A stretch of DNA of 64,000 bases from Ureaplasma sp. ES3154-GEN (GCF_025780075.1 NZ_JAOXHM010000005.1:61601-125600); one strand, 5' to 3'; counted from the stretch's first letter, positions 22,501 to 32,252 are shown. A program made the numbers and translations. The notes: generated by a model from the sequence alone, not told the origin.

Positions 22501-22794
22501 CAACAAACAACAGGGATTACAAAAACATTTGATTTACCTTTTAAAATCGATAACAATCAAATGTTAGTTCAATTACCAGCTAAAATTAAAGCAAATAGTT
22601 TTATCCAAAAAATTAAACTTGGAAATAGTGTTTTATATCTAAAAGGTTATGTTACTAAAACTAACGTTATTCCTTCTTATTCATCTAATTTAACAGCAGG
22701 TGAAATCCTCGCAATTGTTTTATCAGCAATTACTATCATTATTTTGATTTATTTATTCTTATTTTATTTTCCAAAAAAACGCAAAACACATTAG
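19507..22794 (+). CDS. Large membrane-anchored surface protein, partner of the M60 peptidase
   Basis: A 1095-residue protein with a signal-anchor near residues 8-30 and a C-terminal transmembrane helix (AGEILAIVLSAITIIILIYLF) ending in basic KKRKTH, so most of it should be outside the cell. The N-terminal half has repeating beta-strand-like stretches that could be a propeller (YVGVYNLQTKNYDL). The C-terminal third has fibronectin-like modules (YDTEYVINNIKLYNDE). A Pro/Glu/Ser-rich stalk (about 885-950) and one more module precede the membrane helix. Its ATG lies inside the last codons of the M60 gene, implying coupled production. No known domain is recognised with confidence. Confidence 0.75.
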
Positions 22795-22800
22795 TAAAGA

Positions 22801-22834
22801 TAACACACAACCAAAGTAATCTGGTTGTGTGTTA
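22801..22834 (+). terminator. Hairpin at the end of the M60 cluster
   Basis: A perfect 13-bp stem (TAACACACAACCA/TGGTTGTGTGTTA) with an 8-base loop lies 6 bases after the surface protein stop. There is no T-run behind it, so it may act as a weak terminator or as a 3' stabiliser. Confidence 0.55.
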
Positions 22835-22861
22835 TACTTATTTAGAACTAAGGAGTTAAAA

Positions 22862-23434
22862 ATGAAAAAAATCAAAAGACATAGTATTTCTATTATCATT
22901 TTGTGATTACTTATTTTGATCTTTATCGCAGGAGCTTTACTTACTTTATGGGGTATTGTAAAACACATTAACACCAGTGTTAACGATGACAAAGATAGAG
23001 TTCTTTATAGTATTAAAACAATAAGAGTTATTTATGATAATGTGTTTTATACACCAGATACATATCCAATGAAAAATAATAAGGAGTTGTATGATTATTT
23101 CCAACATGTTTATGAATTAATTCACCATAATAACGAGAAAAATCCTATTACCTTCTCAAACGGTTTAGAAAAGATTGTTTCTTCCGCAATCTTTTACACA
23201 TTAAGCTATTTATCATTTGCCTTATGAGGATTTGCAGCATTCTTTTTGATTGTGACTCGTATCATCTTCTTTTCGGATCAATTCCACTACCACTATGCAA
23301 AGAAACATGTTCTAGGTGTATTATCTCTGATTGCAACTGTTTTTCCGTTCATTATCTTTGACTATGGGATTGCAATTGCTGGAATTGTTTGAGCGAGAAA
23401 AGGAATAGCAAACGAAAGCGAAAAAATAGCATAA
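22862..23434 (+). CDS. Integral membrane protein, unknown function
   Basis: A 190-residue protein read with UGA as Trp, starting after AAGGAG. About three or four transmembrane helices are visible: one near the N-terminus (SIIILWLLILIFIAGALLTLW), one in the middle (FYTLSYLSFALWGFAAFFLIV), and a hydrophobic pair near the C-terminus. A hydrophilic loop of about 70 residues between the first two (DDKDRVLYSIKTIRV onward) would probably face outside. No family is recognised. It lies 28 bases behind the M60 cluster hairpin, so read-through could make it the fourth member of that cluster. It converges with the HAD gene at a shared terminator. Confidence 0.75.
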
Positions 23435-23466
23435 AAAATTGTTCTCAAAAGAGAACAATTTTTTTC
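23434..23466. terminator. Bidirectional terminator
   Basis: A stem AAAAAATTGTTCTC/GAGAACAATTTTTT with an AAAA loop lies between the convergent membrane protein gene and the HAD gene. Confidence 0.85.
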
Positions 23467-24330
23467 TTAATAGCTGTTTAGTTGGTTGAGAATGTAGTTT
23501 AGTTCTCATACTACACCGTCTTCTTTGTTGGTGTGTTTGGTGATGTGTCGTGCAAGAAGTTTTGCTGAACGTGCTCCATTTTTCATCGCAAAGCCGTATC
23601 CTGCTTGGTTTAACATCGTTAGATCGTTTTCTCCATCACCGAATGCAATACAACGGTCCAAAGGAATTCCATAGTATGACGATAAATAACGCATTGCCAT
23701 AGCCTTGTCTGCAAATGCTGAATTAATTTCAATTACTTCAAAGTTATCAGAGTTTGGCAGTGATCAACTTCGAACAGCAAGAGTTGGCGCAATCTTTTTA
23801 ACGTGATAAACAATTGAATCAAAAACTCCTTTGTTTTTAACATATAGCAATAGTGAATTCACATCACGTTTGCAAGTTTCAGGAGAAAAAACTAATTTTC
23901 CTTCTTTTTCAAATGGAATGTGGAAAAAGTGTTTAAATGATTCAAGGAATTGTTCATCCTCTGATTCATGGAAAATGCAAGCGTGGTCGTCAGATTCAAT
24001 AACTGCATTAACAATGTTTTTATTAATAAATGGATCGTTTAGAATTGATGAAACAATTTGAGCATTGAATTTCATATTAATTGGTGCGAACTCTTGATCG
24101 GCAGGGTTTGAAATATAAGACCCGTTGTAATTAGCCATTAAAGTTTTCAAACCTAATTCGTTATAAATTTTAATGGCTCCACGATAAGGTCGTCCTGTAA
24201 TAATACAAAAAATATGACCATCAGCTATTACTTTTTTTACGTCGTTAATAGTCCGTTTTGATAAAGTCTGATCATCTTGAAGCAGTGTACCATCAAGGTC
24301 ACATGCAATTAAGTAGCGTTTGTCTCTCAT
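23467..24330 (-). CDS. Cof-type HAD-IIB family hydrolase
   Basis: A 287-residue HAD phosphatase after reading two UGA codons as Trp. Motif I is ACDLDGTLLQDD with the nucleophile Asp near residue 10, motif II is IITGRPYRG, and motif IV is FGDGENDLTML, with a Cof-type cap domain between. Family members dephosphorylate sugar phosphates, flavin mononucleotide or pyridoxal phosphate, and the substrate cannot be fixed from sequence. It ends at a terminator shared with the convergent membrane protein gene and lies downstream of trpS on the same strand, with a 58-base gap containing TATTATTAATA-like sequence. Confidence 0.92.
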
Positions 24331-24388
24331 AATTTAAAGTCCTTTTTATTTATTAATAATAACACAATAAAAAAAGTTATACAAAAAA

Positions 24389-25396
24389 CTAACGTAAATT
24401 CATTAGTTTCATCGCTTTAAATACAATTTCATCCGCAATTTTGCTTGCTTGTTTGTTGCTTTGTTCGATTACTTCATCAAGTTTTTCAGATGACAATCAT
24501 TGATTAGTTTTGACTTGTAAATCTTCAATAAAATCAGCAACAATATCCGCAAGATCATTTTTAAAAATTCCGTAGTTTTGGTTGAGATATAAAGAACTAA
24601 TTTCTTCAAAAGATTTCATCGTTAATGCATGGTAAATAACCATTAAATTACTTATCCCTGGCTGGTTTTCGGGGTCATACTTAACATTATTCAATGAATC
24701 CGTAACCGCACTTTTAATCTTCTTGTTAATCGTCGCTCGATCATCTGATAAAAAAATCGTTCCTTTAACATTTTCTGATGATTTAGACATTTTCTTTAAC
24801 GGATCTTGCAAGTCCATAATCTTAGATGTTGTTTGATTGATGTAAGTTTGTGGAAAATGAAAATGTTTCGTTTTGTAGTTTTTGTTAAAACGATTAACAA
24901 GGTTTTGTGCTAATTCCATATGTTGTTTTTGATCTAAACCAACAGGTACCAAATCTGCATTAAATGCTAAAATATCCGCAGCCATTAGTAATGGGTAGGT
25001 CAATAAACCAGTCGGAATGGATAATGTATTATTATCTTGACGCTTAACCTTTTGACTCTTATCTTTAAATTGGGTCATTCTTTCTAATTCTCCCAAATTA
25101 GAAAGACATAAAAGAATGTGTGCTAACAAAGGAATACTAGTGACACTGGATTGAAAAAATAAAACCGAACGGTTGATATCGATTCCTGCCGCTAAATATG
25201 TTGCAATAATTTTACGTTTAACACTAACAAAATCACTATCAAGTTTTTTCTGTGTTGTTAATGAGTGCAAATCTGCAACAAATAAAAAAACATCAAATTC
25301 ATTTTGAAGATCAACAAAATTTTTAATTGCTCCTAAATAATTTCCAAGCGTTAAATCATTAGTAGGTTGAATCCCTGAAACAAGTCTTTTTTTCAT
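24389..25396 (-). CDS. trpS: Tryptophanyl-tRNA synthetase
   Basis: A 335-residue class I synthetase that in this organism must charge both the CCA- and UCA-anticodon tRNA-Trp. The HIGH-type motif is LTLGNYLGAI with SGIQPTNDL before it, and the signature loop is a full KMSKS (LKKMSKSSENVKG). The UGA at 24497-24499 is read as Trp, and translation continues 35 residues to TAG at 24389. It diverges from the spx-like gene, with a 65-base gap holding a TATAAT box for each direction. The length and motifs are standard. Confidence 0.96.
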
Positions 25397-25461
25397 AAAT
25401 ATTCCTTTTTTTGTATATACTTTCTATTTATATTTTATAATAAATAGATAATTTTAACGGT

Positions 25462-25842
25462 ATGATATTTGTTTTATATTCATCAAATTCACGCTCATGT
25501 AAGCGTGTTATTAGTTTTTTTAGAGCTCATCAAATTCATTTTAATCGTATTTTACTCGGAAAAGATAAAGTCCCTATTCAATTAATTAAGGATATTTTAG
25601 AGTTGACGTTTGATGGATATGAAGAGATTTTTAGTTTCAAAACACAAGCCTTTGCAAAACTAAATATTTCAAAAGAAGAATTCTCAGAAATGCATACCAA
25701 TGATGTTCTAGAACTTCTATCACGGGATTCAGAACTTTTAAAACGACCAATCATTTTTCAATACGATAAGTTTAATAAACCCTTACGATTAATGGTTGGC
25801 TATGACAGTGAAGAAATTCAAATATTTTTGCGTAGTGAATAA
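25462..25842 (+). CDS. spx: Spx/ArsC-family thioredoxin-fold protein
   Basis: A 126-residue member of the ArsC/Spx family. The N-terminus (FVLYSSNSRSCKRVISFFRAHQI) aligns with the Spx redox-switch region but keeps only one Cys (Cys13); the first Cys of the usual CxxC is missing. The RPIIFQYDKFNKPLRLMVGYDSEEI segment matches the Spx RPI...GYN/EEI region. Spx proteins bind the RNA polymerase alpha C-terminal domain and redirect transcription under thiol stress. It is followed 2 bases later by nadK, so redox and NADP functions appear co-transcribed. Family assignment is good; the role as a true Spx is inferred. Confidence 0.8.
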   Translation: MIFVLYSSNSRSCKRVISFFRAHQIHFNRILLGKDKVPIQLIKDILELTFDGYEEIFSFKTQAFAKLNISKEEFSEMHTNDVLELLSRDSELLKRPIIFQYDKFNKPLRLMVGYDSEEIQIFLRSE

Positions 25843-25844
25843 TA

Positions 25845-26639
25845 ATGACTTTTACTTATCAAATTCTTTGTTATAAACATTGTGTTTGTTCGAATAACCA
25901 CCAATTATTACATAAACACTTAAATCAGTCTTTTAAGTTTGTTTTCCAGCCAGACAGCAAAATGGTTGATTTTTTATTTATTTTAGGTGGAGACGGCACA
26001 TTTATTAATCAAATTAAACCTTTTATAACAAACAATTATCCAACCAAAATTATTATGGTTAATTTTGGGAGTTTAGGTTTCAATGCCGCTTATGAAAAGA
26101 TTGAAGATATTAATTTGTTAGAAATCATGAACGAAACCGACTTTCATCCAATAAATGTTTTGAAAACCAAAATTAACAATAACGATGTTTTTTACAGTGT
26201 TAATGAATTGATGCTGTGAACAGATAAAATTATGCAACTAGATGTTAGTATCAATGATACTCACCTAGAAACCTATAAAGGTTCGGGCTTAATGGTTGCT
26301 ACCCAAATTGGTTCATCTGCAAGTAATAAATCAAACAATGGAGCAATTATTATAAGCGAGCAAAATGTTTATCAGTATTCAAAGATTTTGCCTTTTAATT
26401 GCAAAAACAATTTTAGTATTACTAACCCTATTATTTTGCATTTTAATCACCACTTAATATTTAATAACCAAAATGATGATAACGAAATTAAATTGATAAA
26501 TGATGGACAAATCGTTTTAATAAGTAGTAAAATTAAAAATATTTACTGTCAAATAATTGAAACGAACCTAAAAATTTTTAATAAAAACCGTTTAATTACA
26601 TACATATCTGCTTTGCGCAAAGCATTTATTAAGGACTAA
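25845..26639 (+). CDS. nadK: NAD kinase
   Basis: A 264-residue enzyme, with UGA Trp at 26217-26219, that phosphorylates NAD to NADP. The family GGDGT motif is present as FILGGDGTF (near residue 47), followed by NFGSLGF and YSVNELMLW, which corresponds to the NE motif binding the adenylate ribose. GSGLMVATQIGSSA matches the GTPTGSTAY-region loop in degenerate form. It is between spx (2-base gap) and the EIIB-like gene (10-base gap). The short form is normal in Mollicutes. Confidence 0.92.
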
Positions 26640-26649
26640 TAAAAAACTA

Positions 26650-27015
26650 ATGAAAAACTGAAAAATAATTCTTTTAATAATATGTACTTTCGGAATTGCT
26701 TACTTTATCTTAAAAAGTCAAGCAAAAAAGAAAGCTACACAAGTTAACAAACAACTAACAGTCAGTCATAAAATTCCATTTAACATTAATAAGTTTTACT
26801 CTGCTGTTGGTGGTTTAGAAAATATTACATCAGCAACTGCAACTATAAACTCTTTGAAACTAGTTTTTAAAAACGAAAAATTAGTAGATGTCAATCAACT
26901 AAAATCCATAGATGCTAAGGGTGTTTTAAAATCTGCTAATTCGTACCGAATGACTTTTGGTGATTACGCAATTAGTCTTGCAGACACTATAAATCAACAT
27001 ATCAAAAATAACTAG
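26650..27015 (+). CDS. Membrane-anchored EIIB-like domain lacking the phosphorylation cysteine
   Basis: A 121-residue protein, Trp encoded by UGA at residue 4, with one N-terminal transmembrane helix (IILLIICTFGIAYFIL) and a soluble domain. The domain matches the glucose-type PTS IIB pattern: VGGLENITS, then TINSLKLVF where the family has the C-[MI]-T-R-L-R active site, then VDVNQLKSIDAKGVLKSANSYRMTFGDYA. The phosphate-accepting Cys is replaced by Thr, so classical phosphotransfer looks impossible. Similar orphan IIB-like proteins are annotated in other Mollicutes (for example MG129 of M. genitalium). A sensor or scaffold role is a guess. It lies in an spx-nadK-EIIB-27029 gene string. Confidence 0.75.
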
Positions 27016-27028
27016 GAGTTATACATAT

Positions 27029-27247
27029 ATGATCACGATTCGTCCACAGAAACGCAATGATAAAATTTACGAAATTATTGCGATCAATGAAGACAAAATC
27101 ACCATTAAAAACGACTTTGATGATACCAAAGTCTTAAACCTTTATGAGTTTGATTTGCAAAACATCAATCCTGAAATCAACAAAACAATCCGCTTAATTC
27201 GATTTGAACCTAACGGATGTTCAATTATTGAAGAAGATTTTGAATAA
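27029..27247 (+). CDS. Small conserved-looking protein, unknown
   Basis: A 72-residue acidic protein with alternating hydrophobic and charged residues typical of beta strands (KIYEIIAINEDKITIKNDF, then KTIRLIRFEPNGCSIIEEDFE). No domain is recognised. AGGAG overlaps the upstream gene's stop 12-16 bases before the ATG. It is the last gene of the spx-nadK-EIIB string and converges with rlmH, with only 2 bases between stops. A fold of small OB or SH3 type is possible but not shown. Confidence 0.65.
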   Translation: MITIRPQKRNDKIYEIIAINEDKITIKNDFDDTKVLNLYEFDLQNINPEINKTIRLIRFEPNGCSIIEEDFE

Positions 27248-27249
27248 TT

Positions 27250-27726
27250 CTATTTATGATACTTGGTGTTATTGATAATACTAAACGCTCGGTATATTTG
27301 TTCATATAAAATGACTTTTGCCAAATTGTGAGCAAAAGTCATTTTTGACATTGATAACAAAAAATCCGCTCGTTTATAAATTGCGTCCGAAACGCCATGA
27401 GAGCCGCCAATAATAAAAACCAATGGTCTAGATAAATTTTGCTTTACTGCTATAAAATCGGCGAGTTGTTCACTAGTTAATTGTTTTCCTTCAATAGCTA
27501 AACAAATAACAAAGTCTTCAGGTTTAATCTTTTTTAAAATTCCTTCACATTCCGTTTTTTTAATTTGTTCAATTAAAGCGGGAGTTAAATTTTTAGGTTC
27601 CCTTTGATCATTCAATATTTCATCATCCACTTTAACAAACCGACTTAAACGAGTTGCATATTCTTTAATTGCTTGGTTTCAAAAATCAGTTTTAATTTTT
27701 CCAATGGTAATTATTTTAATATACAT
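27250..27726 (-). CDS. rlmH: 23S rRNA (pseudouridine1915-N3)-methyltransferase
   Basis: A 158-residue SPOUT-class methyltransferase that modifies pseudouridine 1915 in helix 69 of 23S rRNA using SAM. UGA Trp occurs near residue 13, so the true start is the ATG at 27726. Motifs are MYIKIITIGK at the N-terminus, LAIEGKQLTSEQLADFI, the knot segment FIIGGSHGVSDAIY, and the C-terminal LSMSKMTFAHNLAKVILYEQIYRAFSIINNTKYHK. The length equals the family norm. It is convergent with the 27029 gene and has its own GGAG-type ribosome site. Confidence 0.95.
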
Positions 27727-27798
27727 AATATCTCCTTGTCAGATTAAGACTATTTAAATTATACTTTTATAAGAAAGATAAACAGGAGAAGATCTATA

Positions 27799-28548
27799 AT
27801 GAACCAAAAAATTTATATCCAAATGAGTTATCCAGAACTTGATAATGACAAATATATTAGTAGTTTGCCTGTTATTTTAGAAGTTAATTCAATGATGACA
27901 AGCAAAATTATTGAGTTTTTAAAATTAAAATATAGTAAACAAAGAATTGATTTATTGCCCAATATCACTACTTTAAAAATCAATGATTTATTGTTGCACT
28001 TTTATGTGCCAACAATCAATCAAAAGCCAAATATTTTTGACCAAAAAGAATTAGCGAATCACATTGAAGAATTACAATATTTTCATTTAAAAACAGTTAA
28101 TACACCGTGATTATTTTACGAAGATGAACCTATTAAAACATTACAAAAGATTTTAAATGAAATTTTAGTTCGTTTTCAAGATTATGTCTTGTTTATTGAT
28201 TTTTGAGCAGTACATATGCAAATTAATAGTTGGCTAGTATTTGCAACATATGATTTTAAACCCGCACATGTTAAAAATCCTAATTATTTAGAAGATGTCT
28301 TTTATACCAAAAAAAACGATCTTCCCGGTTATATTTTTGTAATGCATTTGCGAGCATACGGTTTTCTAAACGTTGGTTTTAGCAATGAATTTTTCAACAA
28401 TAACAAAAAACTAATTTACGATTTTATTCGTAAATTAGTTGCTTCCCCAGAAGATAAAATCGTTGCTTTGTATCAAGAATGGCAAGATACACATCAAACA
28501 ACAAGAATGAAAAATAAAGAGGAATTATTTTTAATTACTAAGCATTAG
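27799..28548 (+). CDS. Hypothetical protein
   Basis: A 249-residue soluble protein read through several UGA Trp codons. No signal peptide, membrane helix or familiar motif is visible. The composition is rich in aromatic residues (DYVLFIDFWAVHM, WLVFATYDFKP) and the predicted pattern mixes helix and strand. GGAGAAG precedes the ATG. It diverges from rlmH and its last 11 bases overlap the end of the small Cys-rich gene on the other strand. Function unknown. Confidence 0.7.
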
Positions 28549-28696
28549 AGTCTGCGCACGCATTTTCATCATCTGCACAATGTTTATTATGCGTAAACAT
28601 TAAATCTTCATAATTCTCATCAAGTATATCGATTTGGTAAAAACAATTATTACAAATTAATTTATTTTTATTTCTAGTTCATAATGGATTACTCAT
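28538..28696 (-). CDS. Small Cys/His-rich protein, possible zinc-binding
   Basis: A 52-residue reading frame beginning at an ATG with a perfect AAGGAG 8-9 bases upstream; Trp6 is UGA. It contains CNNC near residues 15-18, then HNKHC and a final Cys (DENACADS), a pattern compatible with a small zinc site, though the spacing matches no finger I recognise. It begins 2 bases after the stop of the upstream HAD gene and so is probably co-translated with it. The 3' end overlaps the convergent 27799 gene by 11 bases. The ribosome site and coupling argue that it is real. Confidence 0.65.
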
Positions 28697-28698
28697 TT

Positions 28699-29535
28699 TT
28701 ATAACTCCTTTAATAAATATTCTATGAACAAAGCAACACTATTACGGTTGCTTTTTTTGTTAATAACTTTATCAACAAAATTGAGAATTTTAGAATCACG
28801 AACTTTTGCTGCAGCCCGTAAATCAGTTATTTCAAACATTGGAACATCGTTCATACTATCACCAATCGAAGCAGTTTGAGATAACGGAATTTTTAAATAT
28901 TCACATAGTCAACGAATTGCTGAACCTTTATTAATTCCTTTATTAGTAATTTCAATAATCCGGTTGCTTGTAAAGATCACATCAAGTTGATTTGCAAATG
29001 TTTTTTTAATATCTTGATAAAAACTACTAGGAATTTTCTTATGCAGTTTTGGGGATAAAATATTAATTTTAAAAACACCCTGGTTATCCAATATTTGTTT
29101 TTTCGTTTCAAATGTATAATTTTTATGTCAGATTTTAATTAATCATCAATAAGAAACGTTTTTTATTTGTAATCGTTGTTCATTTAAAAATGCATTATTG
29201 TATGGTCAAATGCCAAATTTATGATTTAAACTAAAATCATAAACACCTTGAGCTAACTTTGGGTTAATCAAGGAAGTAAACAATACTTGTTTGTTAATAT
29301 TGTCATAAATTAAACTTCCGGCAAAACAAACAAAATAAGGAACTTGATATCCTGTTTTTTGAAAAACCAAATCAGCAATCACTTGTGTCCGTTCCAAAGA
29401 CCGGCCAGTTACAAAAATTAAAATTCCTTTATTCGCAACAAACTTTTTGATTAATTCATAATTTTTTGAGCTAATTTTTTTATTATGTTGTAATAATGTT
29501 TGATCTAAATCACTAAAAAGATAAGGGTGTTTCAT
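28699..29535 (-). CDS. Cof-like HAD-IIB hydrolase (second copy)
   Basis: A 278-residue HAD phosphatase with several UGA Trp codons. Motif I is FSDLDQTLLQHNKK, with Gln in place of the usual Gly after the second Asp. Motif II is FVTGRSLERT and motif IV is IGDSMNDVPMFE, so the catalytic Asp pairs are intact. It is clearly different from the HAD protein at 23.5-24.3 kb. The substrate is unknown. It is followed directly by the small Cys-rich gene; the AAGGAG of that gene lies within this one's last codons. Confidence 0.88.
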
Positions 29536-29616
29536 TGTCTTTTATCCTATTAAGAAAAATTAAACACACAAGGAAGTGTTTTTTCATATAAAATTATAAT
29601 ATACATATCATTATTA

Positions 29617-29695
29617 TGGTAAATACCATTTTGTTATACCAATCAAAACAATTATATATACATTGTCTTAATAACCATTTATAAGTATAAATGGT
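29617..29695 (+). promoter_or_regulatory. Two inverted repeats in the RNase J leader
   Basis: A small ATGGTA/TACCAT hairpin lies at about 29617-29630. A perfect 10-bp inverted repeat (ACCATTTATA, AG, TATAAATGGT; 29674-29695) follows and is itself followed by GTTTTA. Both stand between a promoter-like AT-rich stretch and the ribosome site of the RNase J gene. They could be an operator, a processing site for autoregulation, or an attenuator. Confidence 0.5.
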
Positions 29696-29719
29696 GTTTT
29701 AGAAATACAGGAGAAATAA

Positions 29720-31483
29720 ATGAATCAAAATAACCAAATTCCTACTTATCTGTTTGCCTTAGGGGGACTTGACGAAGTAGGGAAAAACACATACATCGTC
29801 GAACATGATGATGAAATTTTAATTGTTGACTGTGGAATTAAATTTGCAAACGCAAAAATGCCAGGTTTCGATGGATTAGTTGCAAATTATGACTATTTAA
29901 TTGAAAATGCACATAAAATTCATTCATTAGTTATTACTCATGGTCATGAGGATCACATCGGAGGGATTCCTCATTTATTGCGTCGTGTAAACATTAAAAA
30001 AATTTACGCACCCCCATTAGCAGTAAAATTAATCGAACGTCGTTTGCAAGAAAATAAAGATATTAAACCACCCCAAATTATTTCATTTTTAGATGATGAT
30101 CATTATGTGTCTAAATATTTTAAAGTGGATTACTTCCGTGTTTGTCACTCAATTCCTGATTCATTCGGAATTGTTATAGATACACCAAACGGAATCGTTG
30201 TTGAAACTGGAGATTATAGATTTGATTTTGCGACTGCAGGAGACCAAACAAATTTACACAAAATTGCTGAAGTTGCAAAACGTGGTGTTGCTGTGCTAAT
30301 GTCAGAATCAACATCAGCAGAAATTCCTGGTTTTTCAGAATCTGAACTATATATCATTCAAAACATTCATGACTATATGAAAAAAGCAAAACATCGAATT
30401 TTTATTTCAACTTTTGCTTCAAATTTGGGACGTGTAGAGCAAATTATCGCCATTGCAGTTTCGATGAACCGAAAGGTTGTGGTTGCTGGTAAATCGATGG
30501 AAGCAAACGTAAAAACCTCACGTAAACTTAACTATCTAAACATTAATGATAAATCGTTTGTATCAATCAAGGAAATTGATAACTATAAAGACGAAGAAAT
30601 ATGTGTTATTTTAACCGGTTCACAAGGTGAAGAACACGCCGCACTAAATGTAATGGCTAATGGTGAGCATTCGCGCATTACTCTAAAACCAACAGATACA
30701 ATTATCTTGTCATCAAATCCAATCCCTGGAAACTATATGCAAGTTGAAAAAATGATTAATAAACTATACCGTTTAGGTGTCACTGTCTATGAAAATTCAG
30801 GTGATAAAAAAATACACTCATCTGGTCACGCAACACGAAGTGAACAACAGTTAATGATTCAAGCAGTTAGTCCAAATTATTTATTCCCAATTCATGGTGA
30901 ACACAAAATGTTAAAGGGGATTAAACAAAACGCTATTGATTTAGGTTTTGATGCAGACAAAGTAATTATTGCAACTAACGGAGAGAAATTACAACTTTTA
31001 AACGGAGTTTTATCGGCAACTAACGAATTTATTGATGCAACCCCAAACTATATTAACGGGGCTGACGTTTCATCTAACTACAACGATTTATTAACTCAAC
31101 GCAACACTCTTTCAAGCGATGGTTTAGTAAATGTTGTTGTCTGCTTAAACAAAACTAAAGTTATTGGTAATCCTACAATTAGCACACGAGGTTGTTTTTT
31201 TGCAAAAGAATCCGTTAATTTAGTTAATAAATTATCAACATCGGTTAAAGACAAAACCAATCAGATGTTAGCTAAAAAGGAATCTTTGACAAATATCCAA
31301 AAAGAGTTAATTAAGGAAGTAAAATCAATTATTTGATTCTGACGTAAAAAAAATCCTTTAATTGATATTAGTTTATTTAATAGTGATGAGTTTGCAAAAA
31401 AGGTTAAAAATCGTGCTTATTTAAAAATTTCTGAAAATCCACACTGTTTAGAAGATACTGAAAATAAAGATGCACAAATTTAA
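29720..31483 (+). CDS. rnj: Ribonuclease J
   Basis: A 587-residue beta-CASP metallo-beta-lactamase ribonuclease with 5'-3' exo- and endonuclease activity, a main RNA-decay enzyme in bacteria without RNase E. The metal motif is THGHEDHIGG near residue 75, with ETGDYRFD and the beta-CASP segments around residues 200-400. SSGHATRSEQQLM and PIHGEHKML match the C-terminal catalytic motifs. UGA Trp codons at 31334 and 31340 extend the protein about 50 residues to the TAA at 31481. The downstream SDR gene starts inside its last codons. It is not clear whether it is the J1 or the J2 paralogue. Confidence 0.95.
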
Positions 31484-32252
31484 TTGACAAAAGAAAAAAG
31501 TTGTATGTACGGGAGTTACCAGCGGCATTGGTTTATCTCTACTACAACTTTTATTAACTAAACCTATCCATTTAACACTTTTAGTCCGTAACAAAATTAA
31601 AATAAAAGAAATCTTGTCCAAAGTTCATGAAAGCTATATTTTGTCTTGCAAAATCGTATCAATTAATTTAGATGATGCAAATATGCTTATAAATGTAAAA
31701 AACACAATTGAATCAACAGATATTTTAATTAACAATGCTGGTTATGGTATTTTTGATGAAGCACAAAATATCAGCGATGAAAACGAACGTAAACTATGAC
31801 AAACAAATGTTTTAACTCCAATTAGTTTAACAAAAGCAGTCATTAATTACATGTATAATCAACAATCCGGTTTGTTGGTATATACATCTAGCGTTGCGGC
31901 TCATTTACCAATTCCTTATAGTGCTATTTATAACGCTAGTAAGGCAGCCATTGAGCAATATGTGAATACTTTAAAAATTGAAGCAAAAAAATATAATGTG
32001 AAGACATTATTGATCACCCCGGGCGCTGTTTCAACTAATTTTTTCACTAATGCAGATAAAAATGAGTTGTACACAAAGTATAAAAAGGGGAGTGTAAATC
32101 CTTTGTTAATTGCTCAACAAATTATAAAAGCAATTGAAAAACAAAAAGATCGAATCATAGTTCCCAAGAAACTATGATTCGCCATTAAATTAAATAACTT
32201 GTGACCAAATTTGGTTCATAAAGTTCTTAGTAAGAAATTTATCAAGAAATAA
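31470..32252 (+). CDS. Short-chain dehydrogenase/reductase
   Basis: A 260-residue classical SDR read through several UGA codons. It begins at an ATG (31470) that lies 14 bases inside the RNase J gene; no other in-frame start before the cofactor motif is as good. Motifs are TGVTSGIGLS (dinucleotide loop), DILINNAGYG, the catalytic Ser in VYTSSVAAHLP, and YNASKAA carrying the YxxxK pair. The substrate is unknown; NADP or NAD use cannot be settled. A basic C-terminus with several Trp (WFAIKLNNLWPN) may touch the membrane. A bidirectional terminator follows at 32331. Confidence 0.9.
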
